From NCBI GenBank assembly GCA_009809945.1, contig WTPW01000454.1, forward strand, positions 1 to 64,000: DNA of 64,000 nucleotides, written 5' to 3'. How positions within the stretch are numbered: the stretch's first letter is position 1; each line of letters begins with the position of its first letter. A model generated the notes under the pieces. That model was not told the origin of the DNA and searched no databases. It saw only the letters and a program-made list of their open reading frames with translations. The stretch comes from Gigaspora margarita. Lineage: Eukaryota > Glomeromycota > Glomeromycetes > Diversisporales > Gigasporaceae. Shown one piece after another: positions 37,585 to 50,709 of the stretch. The position numbers and the translations under genes were made by a program.

Positions 37585-37852
37585 CTATAGATGGTGGTGA
37601 AATTACTTTTCTTAATGAAAAATTTTTGTAGAAATTGTTGAAATTATTTAAAGTTAAAATTGGTGAAATTGGTGAAAATTAATTTTTTATTATCAAAAAT
37701 TCATTTAAATTATATAAAAAATTAATTAAAACTAAAACAAATACAATAGTTGTTTTATAATGAATTTATAAAAATGTTAAAAATGTTGAAATTTTTGTTG
37801 AAATTATCATTGGAATTAAAAAAATTAAAAATGAATTTCACCACACCTATAG
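37585..37852. mobile_element. MITE rich in GTTGAAATT, family copy 1
   Basis: Bounded by CTATAG at both ends, with inverted GGTGAAATT / AATTTCACC inside. The left half shares extended similarity (TGAAATTAC, TCTTAAT, GAAATTGTTGAAATTATTT) with the inverted copy at 56897-57132. Confidence 0.65.
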
Positions 37853-37944
37853 CTGGTCCAATGTCCATGTCCAATGTCCAACCCAACATTGGCTAGAATA
37901 GTTAGAATTTTTAGAATTCCGTTATGTAAAAGAATAATTATATA

Positions 37945-38170
37945 AAAATAGAGTTTTCCTTCTGATAAAGATAACTCAGACAGAGCTCATAGCTCGATTA
38001 GAGTTCAGCATCTCTTAGGTGCTTATCTCTAGTAATTCCCCGATATTTAGTGTGTTAATAGTGATACAATATTAGTATTAGTGTTATAAACCGGCAACCC
38101 TCATCTGGGATCCTATCAAGAGTTTTAAACTATACATCCTAATTACTCGGACCAAGTCTGTCCTCGCCTT
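37945..38170 (+). mobile_element. LTR-like fragment
   Basis: Contains GATAACTC, GAGTTCAGCATCTCTTAGGTG and GATCC/CCCCGA motifs in the same order as the complement of 38975-39045. Followed by ATTACTCGGACCAAGTC, which also matches the complement of about 38800. It is a decayed relative of the element at 38690-39180 in opposite orientation. Confidence 0.35.
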
Positions 38171-38264
38171 TTTCGATGCCTATCACTATTAGGATATATG
38201 TTATATCGTGCTTTAGGTAGTTTTAGTAGTAGTTTTAGTGGCTGATTTGTTAGAAAGGTTAGAT

Positions 38265-38509
38265 CAGGGACGATGATTTTGCGTTCACAGAAAAATTACG
38301 GAAATGGCTTATAAAAATCGTGATTTTTGGCAGAGTTTTAGGATCTTTGCTCAACGTAATGCCGGCTGACATTTAATTTTGGCCGGAATTTACAACCATA
38401 ATGTTGGCCAGTTTATGTAATACTGGCCAGATCGCAGAATTTTTGCAGAATTATCATTTTTGCACGGACAGAATTGGTATTTTGTCACCGCAGAAAATCA
38501 TCGTCCCTA
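38265..38509. mobile_element. hAT-type MITE, inverted relative of 36753-37006
   Basis: Starts CAGGGACGATGATTTTGCG and ends CGCAGAAAATCATCGTCCCTA. The 8-mer GGTTAGAT flanks both sides exactly. It is 245 bp, in the reverse orientation to the first copy, with the interior clearly related (GTCAGCCGACATT, TTGGCCAG, TTTTTGCACGGAC). Confidence 0.9.
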
Positions 38510-38689
38510 GGTTAGATCGGAGTAATTTTTGATTCCCATTATCAGTCTGCGCTTCATAACGTACGTATGTACGTGGGTTTTATATACAGTAAAAAAATTA
38601 AAATTTGGGAGGGGATGATTATTACGTATGTGTCTGTATTTTATTGCATAAATATATTGTAAATATTAACGTTGTGAAAGGCAAAGCTG

Positions 38690-39180
38690 GTACCAGGTCA
38701 TACAAATATCAATCTACAACTAATACTATCTAATAATACCACACTTAATTTATCTAATCTAATTCTCTAATAGAGGCAGACTACAATCGAGGCGTGGATG
38801 GATTGGGTCCGAGTAACTAGGGACTTAGATTAGAACTCTAGATTACGTCATGAGTCTTTAATATTGGATTACGGGAGTACCAATTTATAACATTTACACT
38901 GCTCTTACTATACTACTTAGTCAAGGTATCGAGGTTATTGGTTTTTAATACAAACAAACACTTTATACTATGAATTCACACCATCGGGGATCCTAGAGAA
39001 GAACACCTAAGCTCTAACTGAGTTAAGAGTTTTCTTTATTCAAAGAGAAAGGATTGTGCTTATATATTTTTCAATACAGGTTAAAAATCGAAGAATTAAG
39101 ATAATGTTGTTCGAAATTACAATTTCGTTTAACGTTCTCCCCCCTCCGGTTCCAAGAGCTCCCCTAAAATTAAACAGGCC
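38690..39180 (-). mobile_element. putative solo LTR or LTR fragment
   Basis: On the minus strand the order is GAACGTTAAACGAAATTG, a TATATAAGCAC box, AATAAAG and GATCCCCGATGG, then a tail with GTTACTCGGACCCAATCC. A TATA-like box followed by a polyadenylation-like signal fits an LTR. No gag-pol coding is present nearby, and exact termini were not resolved. Confidence 0.4.
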
Positions 39181-39234
39181 AATTAGAACGTTCATTTCAT
39201 CTTAGGATTCTCGTAAGTCACGTGTTATAAGTCA

Positions 39235-39586
39235 ACTTAGTGATACGAATCGAAAATCAAATTAATCGATTAGTTGTAAAGTTGACAACTAATCGATTTG
39301 AATTTTACAGACCCAACTTAGTCGATTAATCGATTAGTAGACTAATCGATTAGTCGATTGGCCAACTAATCGATTAATCGACTAGTCGATTGGTCAATTA
39401 ATCGACTAGGCAATTGGTCGTTTAATCAACCGATCATATAAGAATATCAACCCGGCTGTTTCAGTTGCTACCTTATGTGTATTTTACCAAGTTTCGTTTA
39501 TTATTTATTCAACTAATCGATTAGTTGGATAAAATTATCCATCAACTAATCGATTGAAAAATTTTCATCGATTTGTATCACTAAGT
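39235..39586. mobile_element. element packed with ATCGATTA palindromes
   Basis: Ends are inverted ACTTAGTGATAC(G/A)AATCGA. Inside, 39265-39420 and 39508-39555 hold at least a dozen overlapping CTAATCGATTAGT, TTAGTCGATTAA and related palindromes. No coding sequence. The superfamily is unknown. Confidence 0.65.
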
Positions 39587-39839
39587 CAACTAATAATAAT
39601 GTGATTATTTTAGCATGTTTGTTTAAATTGACCGCCTCCCCACCACGCTTAAGCTTCGTAAGGGAACGTTAAACGAAATTATAACTTCAAACGGCCTAAA
39701 TAATAAAAATAAAACAAATCGACTCCATTTCTCCTTTTTACTCTTCTACTCTTTTTCTTCGATTTTGTTGTCCATTCTATTTACAAACAGCAAAAATACT
39801 GCATAATTTCGCTGTTACAACGTACATACGTATTATAGA

Positions 39840-39939
39840 TGCTTGACGCTGATGAAGCTTGACGAAACCTTGACGCAACCTGACGGAAACCATAAGTTGT
39901 ATCACTGACGCATGACGCATGACGCAACTCAACCATATG
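39840..39939. repeat. TGACGCA(A/T) short repeats
   Basis: Repeated CTTGACG, CTGACG and CATGACG units of 8-10 bp. Inverted GTTGCGTCA units are seen beyond the adjacent MITE at about 40,313-40,342. Confidence 0.6.
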
Positions 39940-40284
39940 CAGAGACCCGTAAAAATTTTTTGTGTTATACAAAATCTTTATTTGCGTTATTGCAAAAATT
40001 TGTATTAATTTGTAATAAAATATTAACTTTATATTAATTTGCGGTTTGTTTTAGAAAATATTAAAAATTTACTCAAAAATTTTTGTTCTAACCTTGCTCA
40101 TCTTTTATGTTCATTCATTGTCTCTTTCGAAAACTTAATTCAGCACACTATCTAACATTATTAGCCAATCAAATTTATAAAATACGCATGAATTTTACCC
40201 TTAGAAATTTGTTTTAATTTGTATAATCAATCTAAATTTGCATTAATTTGTATTAATTTATATACAAATTTTTACGGGTCTCTG
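39940..40284. mobile_element. hAT-type MITE with perfect 8-bp target duplication
   Basis: Inverted ends CAGAGACCCGTAAAAATTT. ACCATATG flanks both sides exactly. It is 345 bp, with repeated TTTGTATTAATTTG-like sequence inside. Confidence 0.9.
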
Positions 40285-40378
40285 ACCATATGTTTTAAGG
40301 GTCACGTGAACAGTTGCGTCAGTTCACGTGAGTTGCGTCAGGCATTATTAGTACGTATTAGATATACTACACCATTAA

Positions 40379-41388
40379 CAGTCTATCGAGATGTCACACT
40401 ATATTACACCCTAAATTTTATTTTATTTTATTTTTTTTAATTTTTTTTTTTTTAAATGTTCACCCTAAATTTTTATTATATAAATTTATATTAAAAACAT
40501 ATAAAATTACTATATAACTTTAAAACCAAGATTCTTTTGGATTTACAAACCAATTATTTTCATTACTAATAAAATTTTATGAAAAAGAAAAATTTGCTAA
40601 ATCTGAAATTATAATTATATATAAAATTTTATGCTAAACAAAGTTTGCTTAGATAATAAAATTGGTTGTCCTAATAAAAAAAAAGTTTGTTATATACTAA
40701 AACTAAAAATTTCTAAATTTCTATATACAACTTTATTTTGTTAAGAAAATCTAGTTTGGGCTTGTAAATAAAATTGTTCAGCATGAAATTTTATAACAAT
40801 AATAAACATAGAATTCAATTGTTTAAACATTTTACTAAGTAAAAAATAGAATGTAAGTTTTTGTAAAAAAATTTTTTTTTTTTGTGAAATCTTTGATTCA
40901 ATTTTTTACTTAGTAAAATGTTTAAAAAATTGAATTCTACTCTTTATTATTGTCATAAAATTTCATGCTGAACAATTTTACTTACAAGCCCAAACTAGAT
41001 TTTCTTAACAAAAAAAAGTTGTATATAGAAATTTTGAAATTTTTAGCTTTAGTATATAGCAAACTTTTTTTTTTATTAAGACAACCAATTTTATCATCTA
41101 AGCAAACTTTGTTTAGCATAAAATTATATATATCATTATAGTTTCAGATTTAGCAAATTTTTCTTTTTCATAAAATTTTTTTAGTAAAATCTTCAATTTT
41201 TATAGAAATTTAAAAACTGTTCTAAGTGATTTTATTCTACTATTCTTGATATACTTAATCTCAAAATTTGAAAATAATTGGTTTGTAAATCCAAAAGAAT
41301 CTTGGCTTTAAAGTTATATAGTAATTTTATATATTTTTAATATAAATTTATATAGTAAAAAATTTAGATGTGACATCTCGATAGACTG
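40379..41388. mobile_element. TTAA-flanked 1.0-kb palindromic element
   Basis: The ends CAGTCTATCGAGATGTCACA are inverted and each side abuts TTAA. The arms of about 460-490 bp are complementary along nearly their whole length (for example AAGATTCTTTTGGATTTACA and CAAGCCCAAACTAGATTTTC), with a short A/T-rich centre near 40,870. Non-coding. A piggyBac-type target is inferred from TTAA. Confidence 0.85.
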
Positions 41389-41936
41389 TTAATATGAACA
41401 AACCATTTTTTAACCAAACAGTCATAAATACTGATATTTCATTTGATCATTCCAAAAAAACTAAAACAAAAAAAAATTATACTTGTTGTGGTAGCAGAAA
41501 AAATCAAAAAAATCACAGTAATGTAATCATCAACCATTCTTGACCTAGTAACGCAAATTACATATTACACTAAAATTATTTTTTCAACATAATATATAAT
41601 TTGTATTATCTGGTCAGAAGTGGTCAGCAATTACATCACCACAAATTTTTTTGCATCACTTCATCATCTTTATAAAGCAACTTCACTAATAATTCTATAA
41701 ATTGAATAGAATTTTTCTTTGTTTTTTAGATGTTTTAGATGGAATAACAAAAAATAAAAAGAATATACTCAAGTATTTAATTCTATAAACATTATCAATA
41801 ATTATGATGCTTGAGCATCAAGCTTATTATTTAATAATTTAATGCTTGAGAACTAGTGATAGGAAAAATGTGCAAATTATAATTACATGTGCATGAATGT
41901 GCATTAATACACATGTTATATAAAATGTGCATGATA

Positions 41937-42278
41937 CAGTCAAACCTCCATAAATGCAATGTGTACAGACAAGCCTACAACATGCATTTAGGGAGGTATT
42001 GCATTTAGAGAGAGCCAATTAAATTGCAGCTTTCAAGATTAGATCATCAAGTTTGTGTAACTTCTACTAAAAACTGTATAACCTACCTTAAATACTAAAA
42101 TTTGATTGGCCATGTGCATTTAGGGAGGTAGCATGATATAGAAAATTATTTGGAAGGACGTGCATTTACAAAATATAGAACGTGCATTTAGCACTAATAA
42201 TTTCTTACAGACAAGACAAAAACATGCATTTAGGGAGGTATTGCATTTATGGAGGTTGCATTTATGGAGGTCTGACTG
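41937..42278. mobile_element. pogo-like MITE, TA-flanked
   Basis: Ends CAGTCAAACCTCCATAAAT and complement (one mismatch), with TA on both sides. The internal motif GCATTTAGGGAGGT is repeated at least four times in both orientations. It is 342 bp. Confidence 0.85.
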
Positions 42279-44074
42279 TATCAGATAATATAATTTTTGG
42301 AATTTATATTTTCTCGCAGAAAATATCGATACTTGCACAAATTTTGCTGCTCTTCTTTTATGTTCATTCATTTTTTTTTTAGAATTTTTCGTCCAGATTC
42401 CTTATCCATGTTACATAGATGATTCAAAAAAATTTTTTTATTTATTTTACAATATTTTTTTCTCCATAACTAAAAAAGCATATATACTGTACCACAACTA
42501 AAAAAAAAACTATACATGCCATACCATGATTAAAAAAAAAAAGGTATGCCATATCAAAAAAACTATTACTATAGGGAACATAAATTATAACTTTTATGCA
42601 CTTTTAGAAAAAGTAAATTCTAAATTAGTGTTCTTAAATTTTTTAAATGTTCCTAAGAACACTGAAAACATTAAATCTTTATACTAGTTGCTGTAGAATT
42701 ACACCTTGTAGCAACCTATGTTTTTTTAATTTGTATAACCACAGCATCAAAAGATCAATTATTCTCTGCTATGGGATAGTATTACTCATTGTGACATAAT
42801 TGACTTCAGGCAAACCTTAAGAATTCTTTTATTTTTTGATTATTTTTATTATTTTTTGATTATTTTTATTATTATTTCTTTTTTATTAATTAAATATCAT
42901 TTTGTATTTGTCTAATTTATAATATTATAGCATAAAAAAGTTCTCACTATGTGCCAACTAAGATAAGGGCTTTTATACTCACAGGACCCCAGACATCTCT
43001 CATATAGGTCATAACTGAGTTTTGGCCAATTTTGATCTAATTTGCTAAAAATAACAAAACTACATCTTGTTAAATAACGTTGATTCATTAATCAGAATTG
43101 AATAAACTTTTTTTCTTAGATGTTCTTCACTGAGAGCTTCATTTTAAAAAAGTTCATTCAAACTAGACTACTGAATGCCAAGATAATTGCTAAAAAAACT
43201 GTTTTTTTTTGCTTTTCAAATTTTGGGGGTTTTTGCTAAAACACATAACATATGATCTCTGTACTAGATGTCTAGTGACCTATGCTCACAAAATATTACT
43301 GCTATTGACAAGTTGCTAAAAACCTACAAGCAAAATATCAGTATTCTACCTGAAAATAATGAACAAATAATCCTCAAGAACAATAAAGAAGAATTATTGG
43401 ATGATGATATTAATAATGTGAATAATGTAAGGAAGCAAAATCAAATCAATGTTGAAATAATTAGGTGTGTGAATAACCGGAAAATAATTGTTGAGTGATG
43501 AGTTAATCTGGCTAAAAAGGAGAAAGATGATTATATGCAATGTAATTTGTATAGTTTAATGAGTCAAAAATTTTGACTGATTTGTATAATAAAGCAATGC
43601 TTCAAGATAATATTCACTCTACAGATAATTTAGCAGCAAAGGAAATTGGCAGATATTTTTGTCAGTTCATTAGATTAACCCACTTCTATTAATTTGCTTT
43701 TGGAAAATTAAGAGTATAATTAGCACTCAAATATAAAGTACAACATTAAACTATAACAAATTAGTTTGATAACAAATATCTAATATATATATCTTTTACT
43801 TCAATCTTATTGCTAAATTGAATTATATAAATTGATAAGAATTGGGTGATATATTTTTTGAATATGTAATGGATTGCTTTTATTAATTATAAATTTTGAC
43901 TTAATCCAACAAGTATTTTTTATACATATGCACATACTAGGGATTGGATTAAGCCAGATCTCAGTACTGTTATATCAAATTATTGATCCAAGAGAAATAT
44001 TTTGGTAAGATATAATTTGTGTGAAGTATAGATTTTGTATAAAAAAATAAATTATAACCATATTGTAGAAGGTA
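42279..44074. other. no supported gene; one low-confidence frame
   Basis: AT-rich. The plus frame 43268-43498 (76 residues, Asn/Ile/Lys-rich, starting Met-Ser-Ser-Asp) is not recognised. Sequence after its stop, about 43,500-43,680, still reads protein-like in broken frames, so this may be a transposon-gene relic. Confidence 0.35.
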
Positions 44075-44379
44075 CCATATATTCCCGATAATAAGCTACC
44101 TTTTTTGGGCCAAAAATTACACAAAAAAATGGGGGTAGCTTATATAGACGTTTTTGAAAAAATTAAAAAACGTACTAATAAAAAGTAGTCCAAATAACAC
44201 CAAATTTTTACTATAGGTGTATTTTGATGTGCTGAACAACTTTACTTAATCGAACTTTGAAGTTTACTTAGTATAAAAAAGTTTTATATGTAGCAAGTGC
44301 TAATGCGTTTTTTGAAAATTTTGAATAAAAACAGGGGAGTAGCTTATTTTTGGAGTAGCTTATTTTCAGGAATATACGG
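44075..44379. mobile_element. TA-flanked MITE with ATAAGCTAC ends, copy 1
   Basis: Left end CCATATATTCCCGATAATAA, right end the complement of CCGTATATTCCTGAAAATAA, TA on both sides. It is 305 bp and related to the inverted copy at 61152-61467. A half copy is seen near 47930-48000. Confidence 0.8.
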
Positions 44380-44385
44380 TATGTA

Positions 44386-45112
44386 AGGGAGATGGGGGTA
44401 TTATGGTGAATTAGGTATTGTGGCGAATCGTGATATCTCATGATCCTGTGATCAGAATTGAATAAAATTTATACCATTCGAATCCTCTCATCGAGAAGAA
44501 TCAAATGGTATAAATTTTATTCGATCCTGACAGCTAAGTCATGAGGTATCAAAGTTAATGCATTTTTTTATATTCGTTACTATATAATCAGCTTTGTGAT
44601 TCAGTAGTTCAAATTGAGCGATTTTTATATCAATCGATTCCTCTCGACGAGAAAAATCGATTGGTATAAGAACTACCCAATTTGGATCACTAGGTCATGA
44701 GATATTCATGAATAAACCATTTCGATATATAGAATACTTAGTAAAAGGGTATTGTAGCAAATCGTTGATATCTCATGATCTTATGATCAGAATCTGATGA
44801 TTTTTATATCATTAGATTCCTCTCATCGAGAAGAATTGAATGGTATAAAAATTGTTGGAGTCTGACCATGGAGTCACAAAATATCAATGATTCACCACAA
44901 TACCTCCTAATGCAAAGAAATCCATTTATTTTTAACGAAACTTTAAATTTGAATATCTTTAGATTTAATGAATGGAATCGAATGATTTTGGTATCAATTG
45001 ATTCGGCTTAATGAAATAAATCAAATAATACTAAAATTATTTGACTCCAACCAATAAATTATATGATACGACCAAAATATTGTTAATTTCGCCATAATAC
45101 CCCCATCTCCCT
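44386..45112. mobile_element. TA-flanked MITE, GGGGGTATTATGG family, copy 1
   Basis: Inverted ends AGGGAGATGGGGGTATTATG, TA on both sides. It is 727 bp. The interior repeats a cassette of ATATCTCATGATC, GATCAGAATT and a palindromic CCTCTCATCGAGAAGAAT several times in both orientations. Confidence 0.8.
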
Positions 45113-46356
45113 TAAAGTACAAAATAATATAATTTGCATAAAATTAAATCTCAATGTGAGGTATACTTTTAATTTAAATCAATATATAGTCTGTGAAAAC
45201 TGAAATAATATATTTTAGACAAATCTATATATAGGCTGGAATTATAATATTATTATATATTAGTTACTTGAGCCAATCAAATTTCAAGAAATTGCATTAC
45301 ATGAACCACATTTTAAATATGGACTAAGTGCCTATGTCTATTCAAAAAATATAGACAATATGGATATAGTTCATATTTATTGTCCATGTTCATATTTGGC
45401 CAATACTGTTATATGTAATTTACAATATAGTAATTTAATAGATACACTTGATAAACTATTAAAAAAATAACACATGTACAATAGGGGTACCACTAGTGCC
45501 CCACTTTCTATTGTATAAAATAAGATATCAATTTTAAGAAATTATAGTAGTATAGATTAACAGATCAATATAGTATTAATGAACAAATCAGTATAGCACA
45601 AGCTAATTTTTAAAACCATAATTCTAACTCTAACACTAGCATCAGATCAGCATGGTACAGATCAGTGAATAAAATTCATGTGCACAATTTTTTTATTGTA
45701 ATGCACAATTTTTTAAATTGGATGTGCACATGTGCACAAAGATTTTTCTTAATTAACATATAGGTTGTGCACAATTTTATATACAAGTCTTTAAGGTATG
45801 CACAAAAAAATTTTCCAATATGCACATGTGCACAAAAAGTTTTTTTCAGATTTTATACACTGGTACAGATTCTAAAAATTGGCATGCACTATTGATACTG
45901 GCAATTCAGTTTTCTGAACCAACCCAAAACTAACCAAACCAAGCTATCAAAATCCAGATAACTATATTAAAGAAGATATATTATATCTGGTGAATAGATA
46001 AGTCAAAGCTTTAGTTATTGATATTTCAAAAGGAGTATTCATAGTATATCAGGACACTGGAAAACCACACATCTATTTGCAGTATATTGCACAGTTAAAA
46101 AGCAACATTTATCTCAGTATATTGAAAACAACTAGATAGTGTAATGTTAATATTACATGTACAGAAAATATGAATAAAAGATCATATTATTATGCCACTT
46201 AGTAGTAAATCATTAATTTATTTTAGTGAGTGCAGGGTAACAAAAAAGTAATTATAAATAACTAATGTTTCCATCTTTCTCAGAGTACAAAGCCTTTATT
46301 ATATAATATCTTTTAATTATAGTACATTATATACTATATTTTTTGTATATCCATTA

Positions 46357-46465
46357 TACAACTAATGCAGCTAATACAACTAATACAACTAATACTACCA
46401 ATATAGCAGATATAGCAGATACAACCAATACCACCAATACAGCAAATATAGCAGTTATAGCATAT
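46357..46465. repeat. 9-bp repeat (ACAACTAAT / ATAGCAGAT)
   Basis: About twelve imperfect nonamers in series. Confidence 0.75.
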
Positions 46466-48229
46466 TCAATATAGATAGCATATATTGCCAGAAAACCTAT
46501 TTCTATAGTAGGAGAAGATTAATACAACCAAAAATCGATATGCATTACTTTTGATTTCTAATAACATGTTCTCAGAACAAAAGTATCATAGTTCATTTAT
46601 CTCAAACTCAGGTCAAGTTCTATGAGACTATTTTCTTTGTTGGGATCCAGAGTAGAAGTTACAATTAACTAGCAAGGATATTAACAGAATTAATAGAATG
46701 TTCTTTAGAAGCACAATTCTATCAGAATCAAATACTTGGGTTCTATCAAGCATAGCTGACTTTTTTTGTTGGATACTCTATTACATATTAGGTTTTGCTT
46801 GGTTTTTTTAATTCCATCTTCTTTTTATCCTTATCACAGGGACAGTTTTAAATTAAAGATCATTGTAATTGATGTTACTATAGGTTATTTTATGTACATT
46901 TCTACAGACCCTTGTTCAACTTGACCAGAATCAATATTAAATAGTAGAACTCTGATTTTTTTATCTCCAATTTTGTATAAATTATGCTTGTAATACCTCA
47001 AAAATTCATTAATATTTTATTTTATTTTTTAAGGCTTTTTTAAGACTGATCCTATTTTGACTACATAATTCACTAAGATCAAATTGGCCACTTCAACTAC
47101 TATCTTCTATATTTTCCAAATATACTTAGTTCTTTTCATCTTTAATTCAATCCTTCTTTTATAATAATATCCAACCTTGTACATTCTCTTAGCATTATTA
47201 GATATTACAGATTTTTTATAATTATAGACCTTGCATCTATATGCTTTACTTTTGATTTCATTTTAATAACAATTACCAACATACAATATTTCTTTAGCCC
47301 TTCAAATTTCTTATCTTTCTTAATCCAGGATTTTTATACACAATATAAAGCTTCTTCTTCCAGGAGTATTTCAATTTTATTATTCATTTTTTTCATTCTC
47401 TTACTAACATTTCCAACTAACATTTTATGACCTTTTTTATTTATAACTATTTATCATTACTGCATCAGGTTGTTTTTCTCAACTGAATTCTGATGATTTA
47501 TTACAGTTCTTCTTTCTACTCTCATTTTTTTGCCATCTGATCATTTATTATACCTATATAATATATCTCTACTTTAATTCATTTACTTTTATTCTTTTTA
47601 ACAACAGTTTTATTAGTGTTTTTTTCTCTACTAATTTTTTATAATGGCCAAATATTTTGTGTTCTTTTTTTTATCTCCTAATTTTTTTGTTATTTTTTTT
47701 AAACCTATTTTTTTTTGGAGTATATAAGGACTCTGAAATATACATGGTCAGAGAATGCACTGCCATTATAGACAAATTAAATGAAATAAGATTTAAATTT
47801 GCATATTCTTTTAAAAAATTATTAAAAAGATTAGATTTTTAAATTGCTTATTTCTATATTAAAATTCTATATGTAAAGGTTTAATTTGTATATTTTTAGT
47901 AAAATTTGGTAATAACAATACTATAGATTTCCAAAAATAAGCTACCTCACTTTTTTAAAACAAAATTTTTATTTGAAAATAAGCTACTCCTTTAATACTA
48001 TCATTAATAAATAAACAAGTTTTCTAGCAATTTATTTGAAAAATAACAAGTATTATGGCTCTTATTTCCTGAACTGGAATTATTTCTGTTATTGTATATA
48101 TTATATTACAAAAATAGTTATCTTGTATCAGTATTGGAAATCTGGTTTGAAATTTATGTTCTCATGTGAACATATTTATTTAATTTAATGTTCTCAAAAA
48201 TTTTTTATGTTCTCAAATAAAAAACTTTT

Positions 48230-48355
48230 TTCTCTCACTCCCTCTTCTTCTCTCTCACTTTCTTTTCTTTTCTCTCTCTCACTTTCTCTTTCTCTTTCTC
48301 TCTCTTTTTCACTCTCACTTTCTCTTTTTGCAATTATTTTTTTTCTCTTATACTC
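48230..48355. repeat. CT-rich polypyrimidine tract
   Basis: A stretch of about 125 bases almost entirely C and T, with TCTCTCACTTTCT-type units. Confidence 0.85.
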
Positions 48356-48928
48356 TCTCTTACACTTATACTTTTAGACTTCTTTTATTTTTTTATTTTT
48401 AATTAATATATTTAAAAAGGATGTTAAATCACACTGCTAGTTTTCAATATCACATGTGTTTTGATTAATCAAATTATAAAATTTGTGTAATATAAAGATC
48501 AGGTATATCTAGTGTTTAAAATCTATATGTGAATCTGTGGAATGCAGATTGAAAATTAATTCCACAAGCAAAAATTTTAGGAATCTGCAGATTTTATTAT
48601 GTGTTGTGCATGTTATGTATAATTTTATTATATTTACAAGAATTAATAAGTTTTTCTGCATATTAAAATAAAATTGAATTTTAAATACTGGATATAACCC
48701 AAATTTTTTGAAAAATAGGGTTTTTTCAAAAATCGTCTAGATTGAAAAATTCTTTCTAAGTAACCAATCTTCATGTTCTAACAAAAAAATATTTCTTGCA
48801 AAATTTTGGTATATATTAATGCCCTGCACAAACCTAACACAAATTCTAACTCTAACCCTAACAGCAAAAGAATTTTTGCATGTTATAATTTGTGTTTACT
48901 AGTGTTTAAGACCACAGTGTGACATATA

Positions 48929-49509
48929 AGGTAAATAGAGTATTATGGCCAGGTGGGGTATTGTGGCCAAGTGCTGTATCTTGTAATCTAGTGATCAGAA
49001 TTGGATAAATTTTATACCATTCGATTTGACTCATTGAGACTAATTGGATAGTATAAATTCATCCACTAGATTACAAGATATCATCATTTATGAATTTTTG
49101 TACATATTTGTATATATTAGTAAATCTGCAAATTTTAAAATATAAACCTTTAATGCTCTCAGGATCCCGTGATTAGATTTTGATGGTTTTGTGCTTGTTA
49201 GAATTGTCTCACTGAGATGGTCATTTTGGTGGTAAAATCATCCAAAAATGGACTAGTGAATCAAAAATTATACATTGTCAAATAATTGGTCACAATACCC
49301 CCACCTCCTGAAAATCTGGTTTTTATGTTCTTTTTTTATGTACTAACCATTTGGTCTAAAAATGTATATGATATGAAGATCTATTTTATGGTATTTTATT
49401 CTTTATTGGGTATAGTTTAAATAGTAATTAGTTATAAAAAAATTTATACATTTATTAAAAAATTTTATTAATAGAAACTTTAACCTGGCCATAATACTCC
49501 TATTTACCT
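48929..49509. mobile_element. TA-flanked MITE, GTATTATGG family, copy 2
   Basis: Inverted ends AGGTAAATAGAGTATTATGG, TA on both sides, 581 bp. Shares the GTGATCAGAATT cassette with 44386-45112, so the two are diverged relatives. Confidence 0.8.
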
Positions 49510-49663
49510 TATATTGTTTAAAAATTATTAATGATAAAATAATAATGAATATAATTTATTTAACTAGTATATATAAACCAAACTAAGTTATTTATAAAAA
49601 TAAAACTATAATTCTTATATTCTTTTTTAAAAATAAATAATATTTTAGACATGGGAATATTAC

Positions 49664-49999
49664 TATAGCACTATAGCACTGTGATGTACCCTATATATAA
49701 CAACCAAATTTGTGTAACAAATAAATCAAAACAACTTTTATCAAAACAAAAATTAAATTTCTTTAAAATTAGAGTAAGGGTAAAGGTAAGAAATTAGAGT
49801 TAGAGAGTGTTTATAGTAAAATTTAGTAAGGAATTTTTTTACTAATGCTCCAAAAAAAGTTTTTTAGTCAAAATTTAAAGATATAGTTAATTTTTTAAAA
49901 ATTCTTTATTTTTGTTACACAAACCTGATCTGCATGTTACACCTGATTTAAATCTTAATTGGTTAAAAATGGCCTAGCACTATAGTGCTATAGTGCTAT
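49664..49999. mobile_element. MITE with CACTATAGCACTATAGCACT ends
   Basis: The left edge has two ACTATAGC units and the right edge the inverted TAGCACTATAGTGCTATAGTG. About 336 bp. The self-complementary termini make exact ends ambiguous. Confidence 0.55.
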
Positions 50000-50358
50000 A
50001 AAATAAATCTTTTTAACATTTATATAATGTTGTAAATATATTCAGCTTGTATATTTAGTTTTAGATAAGCCATTAAAGTTTCTTAAATATTTAAATAAAT
50101 AAATAAATATAGTAAATATAATATATTATTCTTCTTCACTTTAGTGAATTTAGTGAATTTATAGATTCAAAAAATTTTTACTATAAATTTTAAAACATAG
50201 CACTAAACTTTAAAATTATAATAGCTGAAGATTTGCTAAGTAATTTTCTTGTAAAAATTTATGTTATCATTATAGTGAGTTTAACACTCTAAAAACTTAG
50301 ATTAAATATTGATATAATTGGTATTCAATAATAATATATATGTATATCAAAGTTTGTA

Positions 50359-50709
50359 CAGTACTAGACAGCATAAGATATCTACTCTATTTATATAGAG
50401 CACAGATCTTTAATTCTTATATAATCAATTTAAATTGGATAATTTTGATGCAATTGATTTTAATTGGTTAATTAAACATATATATTTTCTTTTTTTTATA
50501 TTAAATGCCAAATTTTAAAATTATTACAAACTTTATCTTTTAATAACTTTTTTAAAACCAAAAGTAATAACAATCCTTTGACAGAAATGTAGTTTAGCAA
50601 AAATCTATCAATTTGTCAAAGGTTTTTTGATTTAACTTGTTTTAAAAAAATTATAATGATTTAAAGTTTTTATTAATAAAAAGTAGTTGCATTTTGCTGT
50701 CCAGTACTG
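50359..50709. mobile_element. TA-flanked MITE with CAGTACTRGACAGCA ends
   Basis: Both ends abut TA; 351 bp. The same terminal motif, CAGTACC(G/A)GACA, bounds the large element at 51803-55305. Confidence 0.8.

Larger units (their letters stand above)
45113..48928. other. repeat-rich region with faint minus-strand coding remains
   Basis: No intact gene. Holds TGTGCACA repeats (45677-45850), a 9-bp repeat (46357-46465) and a pyrimidine tract (48230-48355). Around 47,200-47,640 the minus strand reads long protein-like stretches such as KKGHKMLVGNVSKRMKK, broken by few stops. The family is not recognised; it may be an old transposon gene. Confidence 0.35.
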
